Source of the DNA: Gemmatimonadota bacterium
GTDB lineage: Bacteria > GCA-2686955
Direction of reading: 5' to 3'
DNA: 5,210 nucleotides
Assembly (NCBI GenBank): GCA_026991065.1
Contig: JALXCG010000540.1
Span: forward strand, 1-5,210
Positions 1 through 5,210 of the stretch are shown here, in pieces. The notes beneath the pieces are model-generated. The model ran no database searches. It had not been told where the DNA came from and saw only the letters and a program-made list of their open reading frames with translations. Made by a program: the position numbers and the translations under genes. Position 1 is the stretch's first letter. Each line of letters starts with the position of its first letter.

Positions 1-137
1 GGCGCGACCGATGCCTCGTGGCCAACCGTGGCGCGAATCGCCTGCGGCTTGACTTTGCCACTGCGCAGGAGTCCCCGAATGATGGACTTTCCCAGTGTGC
101 CTGCGCCGATGACGCAAAAGGAGCGATTATTCAGCAT
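1..137 (-). CDS. Pyrroline-5-carboxylate reductase-like protein, N-terminal part (runs off the left edge)
   Basis: The first 45 residues are visible, beginning MLNNRSFCVIGAGTLGKSII and followed by RGLLRSGKV. This is the first beta strand, glycine-rich loop (GAGTLG, residues 11-16) and helix of an NAD(P)-binding Rossmann fold. The IRGLL-SG-V pattern just after it is typical of ProC, which reduces pyrroline-5-carboxylate to proline with NAD(P)H in the cytoplasm. Most ProC proteins have N-M after the second loop glycine; here it is T-L, so a ProC-family paralogue is possible. The ATG at 137-135 lies inside the end of the upstream MBL-fold gene (11-nt overlap). It is preceded by AAGGA (147-143) at 5 nt, so the start is well supported and translational coupling is likely. 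The substrate-binding C-terminal domain is outside the window, so the exact function is inferred and no gene symbol is given. Confidence 0.75.
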   Translation of the reverse strand, partial: MLNNRSFCVIGAGTLGKSIIRGLLRSGKVKPQAIRATVGHEASVA

Positions 138-1005
138 GAGTTTCCTTGTGAAGGGCAAGACGGAAGTGGGCGAAGGCGCGGTCGGCGACCACTGCGCCCT
201 CGCGGGTGAGCTTGATCAGGTGCGCCCGCAATGAGCGCCCCGCCCAGTAGTGCAGGTGGACGGGCACGTCACTGTAAACCTTGAGCAGGAGGTCGTGCTC
301 GGAGATCGACTCGGTCTGCCCGGTGAGTGCCCTCACGATGCGTGCTTCCCGCTCTTCGCGATGGGCGATGTAGTGCAGCAGCGTGGCGCGCACCGCGTCG
401 ATGGGGGGGCCGTGACCGGGGATGAGAAAGGCTGCATCCAGTGCATCCAGCGAGCGCAAAGAGGATAGATAGGCCGCCATGTCGCCCAGCTCCGGATCGA
501 TCACAATGGTGCCGGTGGCGGCGACCATGTCACCGGCGATCAGCACGTTGTTGGCCAACTCGTGGAACACCAGATGCCCTGGAGCGTGCCCCGGCGTCAG
601 CAGGGCGCGCAACGGAAAATCGGGGTCCGCTGCCACCTCCTCACCATCCGCCGCGATCGCTTCATCCATCGCAAACGGCAGGCAAGCCGCGCAGTCGGGA
701 TGCGCACGCAGCGGCACCCCCCGGCTGCGGGCCAGATGCTCCGCTCCACCGACATGATCCGGGTGGTGATGGGTGAGCAACACCGCGGCTACCTCGCGTC
801 CCTCGGCCTCCAACCGGTCCAGAATTCGATCCAGCCGCCGCTGCTCGGCGGCGTAGGGAGAGCCCGGATCGACCACCACCAATCGGGATTCGCCCAGCAG
901 GACACAATTGGTATGAGTTGCCGGCGGCAGCGTGGGGGTGCGCAGCGGCACGATCCGGATTCCGCGCGCCGTGTCGATCCAGCCCCCCGCAGTTTGGGCG
1001 TCCAT
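127..1005 (-). CDS. MBL-fold metallo-hydrolase, LACTB2-like, with C-terminal winged helix
   Basis: A 292-residue metallo-beta-lactamase-fold protein. The metal-binding set is complete: THHHPDH at residues 78-84 (H79, H81, D83, H84), TPGH with H140, AGD with D159 and PGHG with H198. These residues would hold two metal ions, usually zinc. Residues about 205-285 look like the small winged-helix tail seen in LACTB2-type and glyoxalase-II-like proteins (HREERE, then a block ending in RAHLIKLTREG). No signal peptide is seen, so the protein is probably cytoplasmic. Members of this group include endoribonucleases, thioesterases and uncharacterised hydrolases; the substrate cannot be told from sequence. 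The ATG at 1005-1003 has AGGAG (1016-1012) 6 nt upstream, which favours it over the out-of-frame ATG at 1009. The gene is divergent from typA, and its last 11 nt overlap the ProC-like start, so the two are probably co-transcribed. Confidence 0.9.
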   Translation of the reverse strand: MDAQTAGGWIDTARGIRIVPLRTPTLPPATHTNCVLLGESRLVVVDPGSPYAAEQRRLDRILDRLEAEGREVAAVLLTHHHPDHVGGAEHLARSRGVPLRAHPDCAACLPFAMDEAIAADGEEVAADPDFPLRALLTPGHAPGHLVFHELANNVLIAGDMVAATGTIVIDPELGDMAAYLSSLRSLDALDAAFLIPGHGPPIDAVRATLLHYIAHREEREARIVRALTGQTESISEHDLLLKVYSDVPVHLHYWAGRSLRAHLIKLTREGAVVADRAFAHFRLALHKETHAE

Positions 1006-1155
1006 GCATGCTCTCCTGAAAAACGCAACCGAGAGAAATCATACTATCACGTCTCAAAACAGGATCGTCGCAGCAGTCGCGGAGCACTTCTGTTATCCTC
1101 TCGTGTTTCATTTCGGATCTGTGTCCGCGCCTTTTTCCCCTCTGCGATTGCTTCC
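1006..1155. promoter_or_regulatory. Divergent intergenic region between the MBL-fold gene and typA
   Basis: This 150-nt gap must hold promoters for both directions, and it contains the most AT-rich patch of the left half (about 1035-1065). On the minus strand, TATGAT (1043-1038) resembles a -10 box. TTGAGA (1057-1052) resembles a -35 box but is only 8 nt away, too close to pair with it. TAGTAT (1046-1041), preceded by TG at one base distance, is an alternative extended -10. On the plus strand, TGT-TATCCT (1091-1099) resembles an extended -10 for typA, with no clear -35. The last 30 nt before typA are pyrimidine-rich. All promoter calls are weak pattern matches, and sigma preferences of the host are unknown. 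Confidence 0.35.
1012..1016 (-). promoter_or_regulatory. Ribosome binding site of the MBL-fold gene
   Basis: AGGAG on the minus strand lies 6 nt before the ATG at 1005-1003. It decides between this start and the out-of-frame ATG at 1009-1007, which would be only 2 nt away and would not encode the MBL fold. Confidence 0.75.
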
Positions 1156-2976
1156 ATGAACTCCATGCCCCTGCGCAACCTTGCCATCATCGCCCATGTC
1201 GACCATGGGAAGACCACCCTTGTCGATCAGATGCTCCTGCAAACCGGAGTGTTCGGCGCCCACCAGGTGGTCTCCGACCGGGTCATGGACCGCGGCGACC
1301 TGGAGCGCGAGCGGGGCATCACCATCCTCTCCAAGAACGCTGCCGTGACGTGGCGGGAGTTGCGCATCAACCTGGTTGACACTCCCGGCCACGCCGACTT
1401 CGGCGGCGAAGTGGAGCGTGTGCTCGGCATGGTTGATGGTGTCCTCCTGGTGGTCGATGCGGTCGAGGGGCCCATGCCGCAAACCCGCTTTGTCCTTCAG
1501 CAAGCGCTTCAGCGCCGTCTGGCGCCGGTCATTGTCGTCAACAAGGTGGACCGCCCCGAAGCGCGCTGCACCGAGGTGGTCGACGAGGTCCTGGAGCTGT
1601 TTCTCGACCTTGGCGCCGACGAGAGCGCCTTCGACGCCCCGGTCATCTTCTGCTCCGCCCGTCAGGGCAGCGCATCGCTCTCCGCGGACTCCCAAGGTCC
1701 CGACCTCACTCCGCTCTTCGAGGCGATCCGCGACCATGTCCCCGCTCCCTCCGCCGATCCCGGCGCTCCCTTTCGCATGCGCGTCGACACCATCGACTAC
1801 AATGACTATGTGGGGCGCATCGCCATCGGGCGCATCGACCGTGGCACCGTGCGTCGCCGCGACGAGGTCGTCCTGGTGCCCAAGAGCGGTCAGCCCAAGC
1901 CGGTCAAGATCAACTGGATCCAACTCTTCCGCGGAGTCGATCGGGAAGAGGTGCCCAGTGCCCAGGCCGGCGACATCGTCTCCATCTCTTTCGGTGAAGA
2001 GGTTGAGATCGGCGAGAGCCTTTGCGCTCCCGATTGCGTCGAGCCCCTCCCCACATTCGAAGTTGAAGCTCCCACCGTCACCATGCTCTTCGAGGTGAAC
2101 AACTCCCCACTCGCGGGCACCGAGGGCAAATATGTGACCTCCAAGAATCTGCGCGAACGTCTCCAGCGCGAGCTTCGCTCCAACCTCGCCCTGCGCGTCG
2201 AGAGCACCGAAACCGCCGATGTTTTTCGCGTCTCCGGCCGGGGCGAGTTGCACCTCTCGATCCTCATCGAAACCATGCGCCGCGAAGGTTATGAACTCGC
2301 CGTCACGCGTCCCCAGCCGATTCTCATTCAGGATGAGAACGGCCGCACTCTCGAGCCCTTCGAACGTGTTGTCGCCGATGTTCCAAGTGAGTCGTTCGGC
2401 CCGGTCATGGAGAAACTGGGTGAGCGCCGGGGCGAACTGCTCGACATGCGCGCCGGCGACAGCGGGCGCACCCGCGCCGAGTTTCTCGTCCCTTCCCGCG
2501 GTCTCTTCGGCTTCCGTGGGGAGTTTCTCACCGACACCCGTGGCGAAGGTCTGCTCTACCACGTTTTCGACTCCTACCGCCCGCGCGCCGGCGCGATGCC
2601 CAGCCGCTCCCGTGGTTCCATGATCGCCAACTCTTCCGGCCAAACCGTCGCCTACGCCCTCATCAATCTCGAGGATCGCGGAGAGTTCTTCGTTCTCCCC
2701 GGAACCAAGGTTTACGAAGGCATGGTCGTTGGGGTCCACCGCCGGCCCGACGATCTGGTCGTCAATCCCACCAAGAAGCGGCAACTCAGCAACGTGCGCA
2801 AATCCACCGCCGAAGAGCTGGTGCGCATGACTCCGCCGCGCAAGATGTCCCTCGAAGAGTGCATCGAGTTCCTTGCCGACGATGAACTCCTCGAAGTTAC
2901 TCCCCAGAGCCTGCGCATCCGCAAACGGATCCTCACCGAAGAGGGGCGGAAGCAAGCTCGCAAGAAGAAGGCATAA
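1156..2976 (+). CDS. typA: Ribosome-associated translational GTPase TypA/BipA
   Basis: A complete 606-residue protein, close to the roughly 607 residues of E. coli BipA, alignable in my reading over its whole length. It is a GTPase related to elongation factor G that binds the ribosome and acts in ribosome assembly and in stress or cold growth. All GTP motifs are present: AHVDHGKTT (13-21), ERERGIT (50-56), DTPGHADF (75-82), NKVD (129-132) and SAR (167-169). The later domains follow, including [11 protein letters not shown] in domain [11 protein letters not shown] (447-454) in domain V, and the TypA-specific C-terminal domain with DDELLEVTP and RIRKR, ending in a lysine-rich tail. The reading frame is open far upstream (from 562), but homology begins only at MNSMPLRN, so the start is the ATG at 1156 or at 1165. 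Neither has a Shine-Dalgarno sequence; the leader is pyrimidine-rich. It is followed 4 nt later by proline dehydrogenase. Confidence 0.97.
   Translation: MNSMPLRNLAIIAHVDHGKTTLVDQMLLQTGVFGAHQVVSDRVMDRGDLERERGITILSKNAAVTWRELRINLVDTPGHADFGGEVERVLGMVDGVLLVVDAVEGPMPQTRFVLQQALQRRLAPVIVVNKVDRPEARCTEVVDEVLELFLDLGADESAFDAPVIFCSARQGSASLSADSQGPDLTPLFEAIRDHVPAPSADPGAPFRMRVDTIDYNDYVGRIAIGRIDRGTVRRRDEVVLVPKSGQPKPVKINWIQLFRGVDREEVPSAQAGDIVSISFGEEVEIGESLCAPDCVEPLPTFEVEAPTVTMLFEVNNSPLAGTEGKYVTSKNLRERLQRELRSNLALRVESTETADVFRVSGRGELHLSILIETMRREGYELAVTRPQPILIQDENGRTLEPFERVVADVPSESFGPVMEKLGERRGELLDMRAGDSGRTRAEFLVPSRGLFGFRGEFLTDTRGEGLLYHVFDSYRPRAGAMPSRSRGSMIANSSGQTVAYALINLEDRGEFFVLPGTKVYEGMVVGVHRRPDDLVVNPTKKRQLSNVRKSTAEELVRMTPPRKMSLEECIEFLADDELLEVTPQSLRIRKRILTEEGRKQARKKKA
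2964..2971 (+). promoter_or_regulatory. Ribosome binding site of proline dehydrogenase, inside the typA end
   Basis: GAAGAAGG in the lysine codons of typA lies 9 nt before the ATG at 2981. This favours that ATG over the in-frame ATG at 2987 (15 nt away). Its position inside typA fits joint translation of the pair. Confidence 0.5.
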
Positions 2977-2980
2977 GACG

Positions 2981-3883
2981 ATGAGCATGTTCAATCAGAT
3001 GCTTGCCTCGGCTCTACCCCACATGCCCCAGTCCCTCGTGGGCAAAGTCAGCGCGCGCTACATCGCCGGCGAGCGCCTTGAAGACGCCATGCGGGTGGTG
3101 CGCCGCTACAACGACCGCGGTGCCGGCGCCACGGTCGACCTGCTCGGCGAATTCGTCGATCACTTCGCGGCGGTCGACGCGACCGTTCAGGAGTACATTC
3201 GCATCCTCGATGAGCTGGACCGGCTTCAGCTTCGCGCCGGTATCTCGGTCAAGCTCACCGCCTTCGGCCTTTTGCTCGACGCCGCTCGCTGCCGCGAAGC
3301 GGTTGCCCGCGTGGTCGATCACGCCGCCACGCGCGGCCGCTATGTCCGCATCGACATGGAAGACAGCCCGGTCACCGACGCCACGTTCGAGATCTACCGC
3401 GCCATGCGCGCCCGCTACGAGCGCGTCGGAATCGTTATCCAGGCCTATCTTCGCCGCACTCCCGCCGACGCCGAGCGCCTGGTCGCCGAAGGTGCCGATG
3501 TCCGTCTCTGCAAAGGGATCTACGTCGAACCCCAGGCGCTTGCCTGGAAACATCCCGAGAGTGTCCGGCGCAACTACACCCACACCCTCGAAATCCTTCT
3601 TCGCGGCAGCGGCCATGTTGCCATCGCCACCCACGACGAACCCCTGGTCTGGGACGCCCTCGACCTCATCCGCCGCCTCGAAATCCCCTCCAGCCGCTAC
3701 GAATTTCAAGCGCTGCTCGGTGTCGCCCAACCCCTGGTCGACACTCTCATCGATCAGGGGCAACCGTTGCGCATCTACGTCCCCTACGGCGAAGCCTGGT
3801 TTGCCTACGCCACCCGGCGCCTGCGCGAAAACCCCGCCATCGCCGGTCATGTCACCCGCGACCTTTTCTCTTCCGCCTCCTGA
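2981..3883 (+). CDS. Proline dehydrogenase, monofunctional FAD enzyme
   Basis: A 300-residue protein, the usual size of stand-alone bacterial proline dehydrogenases (about 300-310 residues). It oxidises L-proline to pyrroline-5-carboxylate using FAD and passes electrons to membrane quinone, the first step of proline breakdown to glutamate. The (beta/alpha)8-barrel signatures occur in order: ISVKLTAFG (K91), RIDMEDS (123-129), IVIQAYLRR (151-159), LCKGIY (K178), THDE, EFQALLG (241-247) and YVPYGEAWFAYATRR. The adjacent arginines R279 and R280 match the pair that binds the proline carboxylate. No P5C dehydrogenase domain follows, so this is not bifunctional PutA; a partner P5C dehydrogenase must be encoded elsewhere. 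It starts 4 nt after typA on the same strand and is probably co-transcribed with it. It lacks a signal peptide. The function is confident, but putA, putB and prodh naming varies, so no symbol is given. Confidence 0.95.
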   Translation: MSMFNQMLASALPHMPQSLVGKVSARYIAGERLEDAMRVVRRYNDRGAGATVDLLGEFVDHFAAVDATVQEYIRILDELDRLQLRAGISVKLTAFGLLLDAARCREAVARVVDHAATRGRYVRIDMEDSPVTDATFEIYRAMRARYERVGIVIQAYLRRTPADAERLVAEGADVRLCKGIYVEPQALAWKHPESVRRNYTHTLEILLRGSGHVAIATHDEPLVWDALDLIRRLEIPSSRYEFQALLGVAQPLVDTLIDQGQPLRIYVPYGEAWFAYATRRLRENPAIAGHVTRDLFSSAS

Positions 3884-3903
3884 CCGCGGCGTCGCCGCCG
3901 CGG
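3884..3903. terminator. GC hairpin between convergent genes, possible bidirectional terminator
   Basis: A perfect 8-bp inverted repeat, CCGCGGCG (3884-3891) and CGCCGCGG (3896-3903), with a TCGC loop. It begins at the base after the proline dehydrogenase stop and ends 4 nt before the cytochrome stop, filling most of the 24-nt gap. There is no T-run on either side, so it is not a classical intrinsic terminator. It could block RNA polymerase weakly or protect 3' ends in both directions. Confidence 0.5.
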
Positions 3904-3907
3904 CCCG

Positions 3908-4570
3908 CTACTGTGAGAGCAGCCGGATGTAGCTCACCAGCCCCTCCACTTCCGCGCGGCTCAGAATCCCCTCCCAGGCGGGCATGTACTCGCCCGCGCC
4001 CTCCAGGATCGAATCCACCAGCTCGTCGTTGCTCAAGGGATTCATGGCATTGGGATTGCTGTGATCGGCCGGTTCGATCTTCAGCAACCGGGTCAGGATT
4101 CCGTCGCCCTCCCCCTGCTCGCCGTGGCAGGCCGTGCAATACTGCTCGTAGGTCTTGTAGCCCACGGATGGATCCCCCAGCAGCGGGTGCTTGGAGGTGC
4201 TGAGAAAGCGCAGCCAGGCGATCAGCGCATCGATCTGCTGGTCGCTGAAAACACTCTTCCATTCCGGCATCGCGTCACTGATCAGGTTGTGGCGATCGCG
4301 GCCGGTGATCGTCTGCTTCCCCTCGCCGGTGATGATCTTGCGCAGAATCGTGTCGCTGCGGGAGCGGACCGTGGTAGTGAGATCCGCCGGTTTGATCTTC
4401 ATCTGCGCCGCCAGCGGACCATCCCCTTTGCCGTCCGGACCGTGGCAGAGCTGACAGTAAGAGACAAAGAGCCGCCGCCCCTGGAAAGCGGGCGGCGGGT
4501 CCGCCATGGCAGTTTGTGCCTGGACGACAATGGCGAGACAGAGCAGCAGAAAGCGGGGTGTATCTTTCAC
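3908..4570 (-). CDS. Exported dihaem c-type cytochrome (two tandem cytochrome c domains)
   Basis: A 220-residue protein with two class I cytochrome c domains. Residues 1-23 form a signal peptide (KDTPR, a hydrophobic run, then AMA before D24), so the mature protein is periplasmic. Haem site 1 is CQLCH (C39, C42, H43) with likely axial methionine M101 in MPEW. Haem site 2 is CTACH (C145, C148, H149) with M196 in MPAW. Both domains continue as CHG, then GxGDG, then KI-PAD, pointing to an internal duplication. It probably carries single electrons between membrane complexes or to a terminal oxidase or oxidoreductase; the partner cannot be told. I chose the GTG at 4570-4568 because GGGAGG (4583-4578) sits 7 nt upstream and the signal peptide then starts at residue 1. 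The frame stays open to another GTG at 4651, which lacks a ribosome binding site. The gene is convergent with proline dehydrogenase. Confidence 0.9.
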   Translation of the reverse strand: MKDTPRFLLLCLAIVVQAQTAMADPPPAFQGRRLFVSYCQLCHGPDGKGDGPLAAQMKIKPADLTTTVRSRSDTILRKIITGEGKQTITGRDRHNLISDAMPEWKSVFSDQQIDALIAWLRFLSTSKHPLLGDPSVGYKTYEQYCTACHGEQGEGDGILTRLLKIEPADHSNPNAMNPLSNDELVDSILEGAGEYMPAWEGILSRAEVEGLVSYIRLLSQ

Positions 4571-4577
4571 TCGGCGA

Positions 4578-4583
4578 CCTCCC
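4578..4583 (-). promoter_or_regulatory. Ribosome binding site deciding the cytochrome start
   Basis: GGGAGG on the minus strand, 7 nt before the GTG at 4570-4568. It is the strongest Shine-Dalgarno match in the window and supports the short form of the cytochrome, with the signal peptide right at the N-terminus. Confidence 0.8.
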
Positions 4584-4587
4584 GACA

Positions 4588-4651
4588 GTGCCGGAGCCGC
4601 GCGGTACAACCGCCAAAGAGCCTTCAGCGCAACGTGCGTGCACTCCGGCAC
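4588..4651 (-). promoter_or_regulatory. Possible structured 5' leader of the cytochrome mRNA
   Basis: A perfect 9-bp inverted repeat, GTGCCGGAG (4588-4596, plus strand) and CTCCGGCAC (4643-4651), encloses 46 nt. Within the loop are two small dyads: GCGGT-ACA-ACCGC (4601-4613) and CGCA-ACG-TGCG (4628-4638). In the minus-strand transcript the outer stem would end 4 nt before the GGGAGG ribosome binding site, giving a branched stem-loop next to the translation start. It does not match any riboswitch family I recognise. GC-rich DNA forms such dyads by chance fairly often. Confidence 0.35.
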
Positions 4652-4676
4652 ACTTGGTTAGTATGCATCCGCAAAG

Positions 4677-4706
4677 ATTATAGGCGGCCGGCGCAAGCGG
4701 CCGCAA
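4677..4706 (-). promoter_or_regulatory. Probable promoter of the cytochrome gene
   Basis: An exact TATAAT (4682-4677, minus strand) lies in an AT-rich pocket of otherwise GC-rich DNA, about 105 nt upstream of the cytochrome GTG. TTGCGG (4706-4701), 18 nt upstream, is a weak -35 candidate (TTG matches). Transcription would start near 4670 and give a leader of roughly 100 nt. The promoter is inferred from sequence alone. Confidence 0.5.
4684..4704. repeat. Inverted repeat GCGGCCG-N7-CGGCCGC overlapping the cytochrome promoter
   Basis: A perfect 7-bp dyad (arms 4684-4690 and 4698-4704, spacer 4691-4697). It lies over the spacer between the proposed -10 and -35 boxes and overlaps the -35. The position would suit a repressor operator. 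It could also be a hairpin on the transcript coming from the upstream protease gene; no T-run follows it. Confidence 0.45.
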
Positions 4707-4707
4707 G

Positions 4708-4735
4708 GGAGACCTTGAGCGACCATCAAGGCTCC
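4708..4735. repeat. Imperfect inverted repeat in the intergenic region
   Basis: GGAG-A-CCTTG (4708-4717) can pair with CAAGG-CTCC (4727-4735), making 9 bp with one bulged A and a 9-nt loop. It lies between the cytochrome promoter and the protease end. Its role is unknown. Confidence 0.35.
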
Positions 4736-4751
4736 ATCTGCGCAGTTGGCC

Positions 4752-4781
4752 GCGGGGCTGACCTCAGCCCCCCAGCCCCGC
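4752..4781 (-). terminator. GC hairpin after the tricorn-type protease gene
   Basis: A perfect 9-bp inverted repeat, GCGGGGCTG (4752-4760) and CAGCCCCGC (4773-4781), begins 9 nt after the protease stop in its direction of transcription. A competing inner pairing, GGGGCTG (4754-4760) with CAGCCCC (4765-4771) and a 4-nt loop, is also possible. No T-run follows on the minus strand. The position suggests a terminator or 3'-end protecting stem. Confidence 0.5.
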
Positions 4782-4790
4782 CCTCCTCCA

Positions 4791-5210
4791 TCAACTCACA
4801 TTACGCGGCGGTAGCGTCGGCAGAGTTCGTCGCGGGCGCTCTTTCCAATCCGGCTCGCGCACCGGATTCCGCCGCAACTCCTCCAGCACCTCTTCGATCG
4901 CCCGCGTCAACTGCGGATCCTCGCCCGCCACATAATCCTGCGGCCGGAAGGGAACCACGATATCGGGGTCGGTCCCATGCCCCTCCACATCCCAGCCCAC
5001 ATCCTGGAACCAGAAGGAGAACTCCGGCTGCGTGGTGATGGTGCCGTCGACCAGAGCATGCCGCGGCCAGATGCCGACCACCCCGCCCCAGGTGCGGGTG
5101 CCGATCAGCTTGCCCAGCTTCATCAGCTTGAAACAGTGGCAGAAAATATCGCCGTCGGAACCGGCGTACTCGTTGCCGATCGCCACGATCGCCCCGGGAA
5201 TCGATTCGGT
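4791..5210 (-). CDS. Tricorn-type protease (S41 family), C-terminal part (runs off the right edge)
   Basis: The last 139 residues of a large peptidase are visible; the reading frame enters from the right edge, so the start is outside the window. The block NEYAGSDGD (residues 13-21 of the visible part) matches the tricorn nucleophile region, with S18 as the likely catalytic serine. WGGVVGI follows, then a segment with VDG and PEF, and WDVEGHGTDPD, in which E76 fits the catalytic-tetrad glutamate. DPQLTRAIEEVLEEL closes the domain, and a tail rich in proline and arginine follows. Tricorn enzymes are very large peptidases (beta-propeller, PDZ and S41-like domains) that trim peptides; bacterial relatives are often exported. 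The N-terminal propellers, the catalytic histidine and any signal peptide are not visible. The gene lies upstream of the cytochrome gene on the same strand but is separated by 220 nt holding hairpins and a promoter, so the two are probably separate units. Confidence 0.88.
   Translation of the reverse strand, partial: TESIPGAIVAIGNEYAGSDGDIFCHCFKLMKLGKLIGTRTWGGVVGIWPRHALVDGTITTQPEFSFWFQDVGWDVEGHGTDPDIVVPFRPQDYVAGEDPQLTRAIEEVLEELRRNPVREPDWKERPRRTLPTLPPRNVS

Noticed and set aside
562-1155. Possible long N-terminal extension of typA
   Set aside because: The frame is open, but it runs antisense to the MBL-fold gene, and TypA homology begins at 1156-1165 at the usual family N-terminus.
1108-2994. 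A 628-codon open frame on the minus strand across the whole of typA, starting with a hydrophobic stretch
   Set aside because: It mirrors typA, whose full-length homology is unmistakable. Long antisense frames are expected in GC-rich genes with strong third-position bias, and the translation resembles no family I know.
3014-3850. A 278-codon open frame antisense to proline dehydrogenase, and a 309-codon frame on the plus strand (3003-3932)
   Set aside because: Both are shadows of the proline dehydrogenase gene, with low-complexity composition and no recognisable motifs.
653-4299. Two copies of GCGATCGC (653-660 and 4292-4299), the cyanobacterial HIP1 octamer
   Set aside because: Both lie in coding DNA, and two in 5 kb of GC-rich sequence is not enough to claim enrichment. 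Nothing else suggests a cyanobacterium.
4538-4540. Lipoprotein lipobox at C11 of the cytochrome
   Set aside because: The cysteine is in the middle of the hydrophobic run after LLL, without the small residue at -1. AMA before D24 is a better signal peptidase I site.
4571-4651. Longer cytochrome starting at the GTG at 4651
   Set aside because: It has no ribosome binding site and would bury the signal peptide 27 residues in. The GTG at 4570 has a strong site and a signal peptide at residue 1.
4061-5038. A 325-codon plus-strand open frame across the cytochrome, intergenic region and protease
   Set aside because: It runs antisense to two recognisable genes and has no motif of its own.
1-5210. 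Mobile element, CRISPR, toxin-antitoxin or defence system
   Set aside because: I saw no regularly spaced repeats, transposase or integrase motifs, target-site duplications or small paired genes on either strand.

Overview
This 5.2-kb window is GC-rich (by eye a little over 60 percent G+C) chromosomal DNA, densely coded, from a bacterium with a respiratory, proline-using lifestyle. It holds five protein genes: a complete MBL-fold hydrolase, a complete TypA/BipA GTPase, a complete monofunctional proline dehydrogenase and a complete exported dihaem cytochrome c, plus two genes cut by the window edges (a ProC-type reductase and a tricorn-type protease). That makes six genes in all, four complete and two partial. 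A bacterial tricorn-like protease next to periplasmic dihaem cytochrome c suits GC-rich lineages such as Acidobacteriota, Gemmatimonadota or related groups. This placement is inference and of low confidence. No mobile element, CRISPR array, tRNA or rRNA is visible.

Layout: positions 1-137 (minus) hold the N-terminus of a ProC-like Rossmann reductase, overlapping by 11 nt the end of an MBL-fold gene (127-1005, minus). A 150-nt divergent intergenic region (1006-1155) separates these from a plus-strand pair, typA (1156-2976) and proline dehydrogenase (2981-3883), which are 4 nt apart and probably one transcript. The proline dehydrogenase gene converges on the cytochrome gene (3908-4570, minus), with a perfect GC hairpin in the 24-nt gap. 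Upstream of the cytochrome gene is a 220-nt intergenic region (4571-4790) that is unusually rich in inverted repeats and contains an exact TATAAT box. Beyond it is the 3' end of a tricorn-type protease gene (4791-5210, minus).

How the genes relate: proline dehydrogenase oxidises proline to pyrroline-5-carboxylate and passes electrons to the quinone pool. ProC reduces pyrroline-5-carboxylate back to proline. Both are encoded within 3 kb, in divergent transcription units. TypA is a ribosome-associated translational GTPase with no evident biochemical tie to proline. The cytochrome is a periplasmic electron carrier, and the protease digests peptides. I see ordinary housekeeping and metabolic genes and no convincing new system. 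The most interesting non-coding stretch is the leader and promoter region of the cytochrome gene.
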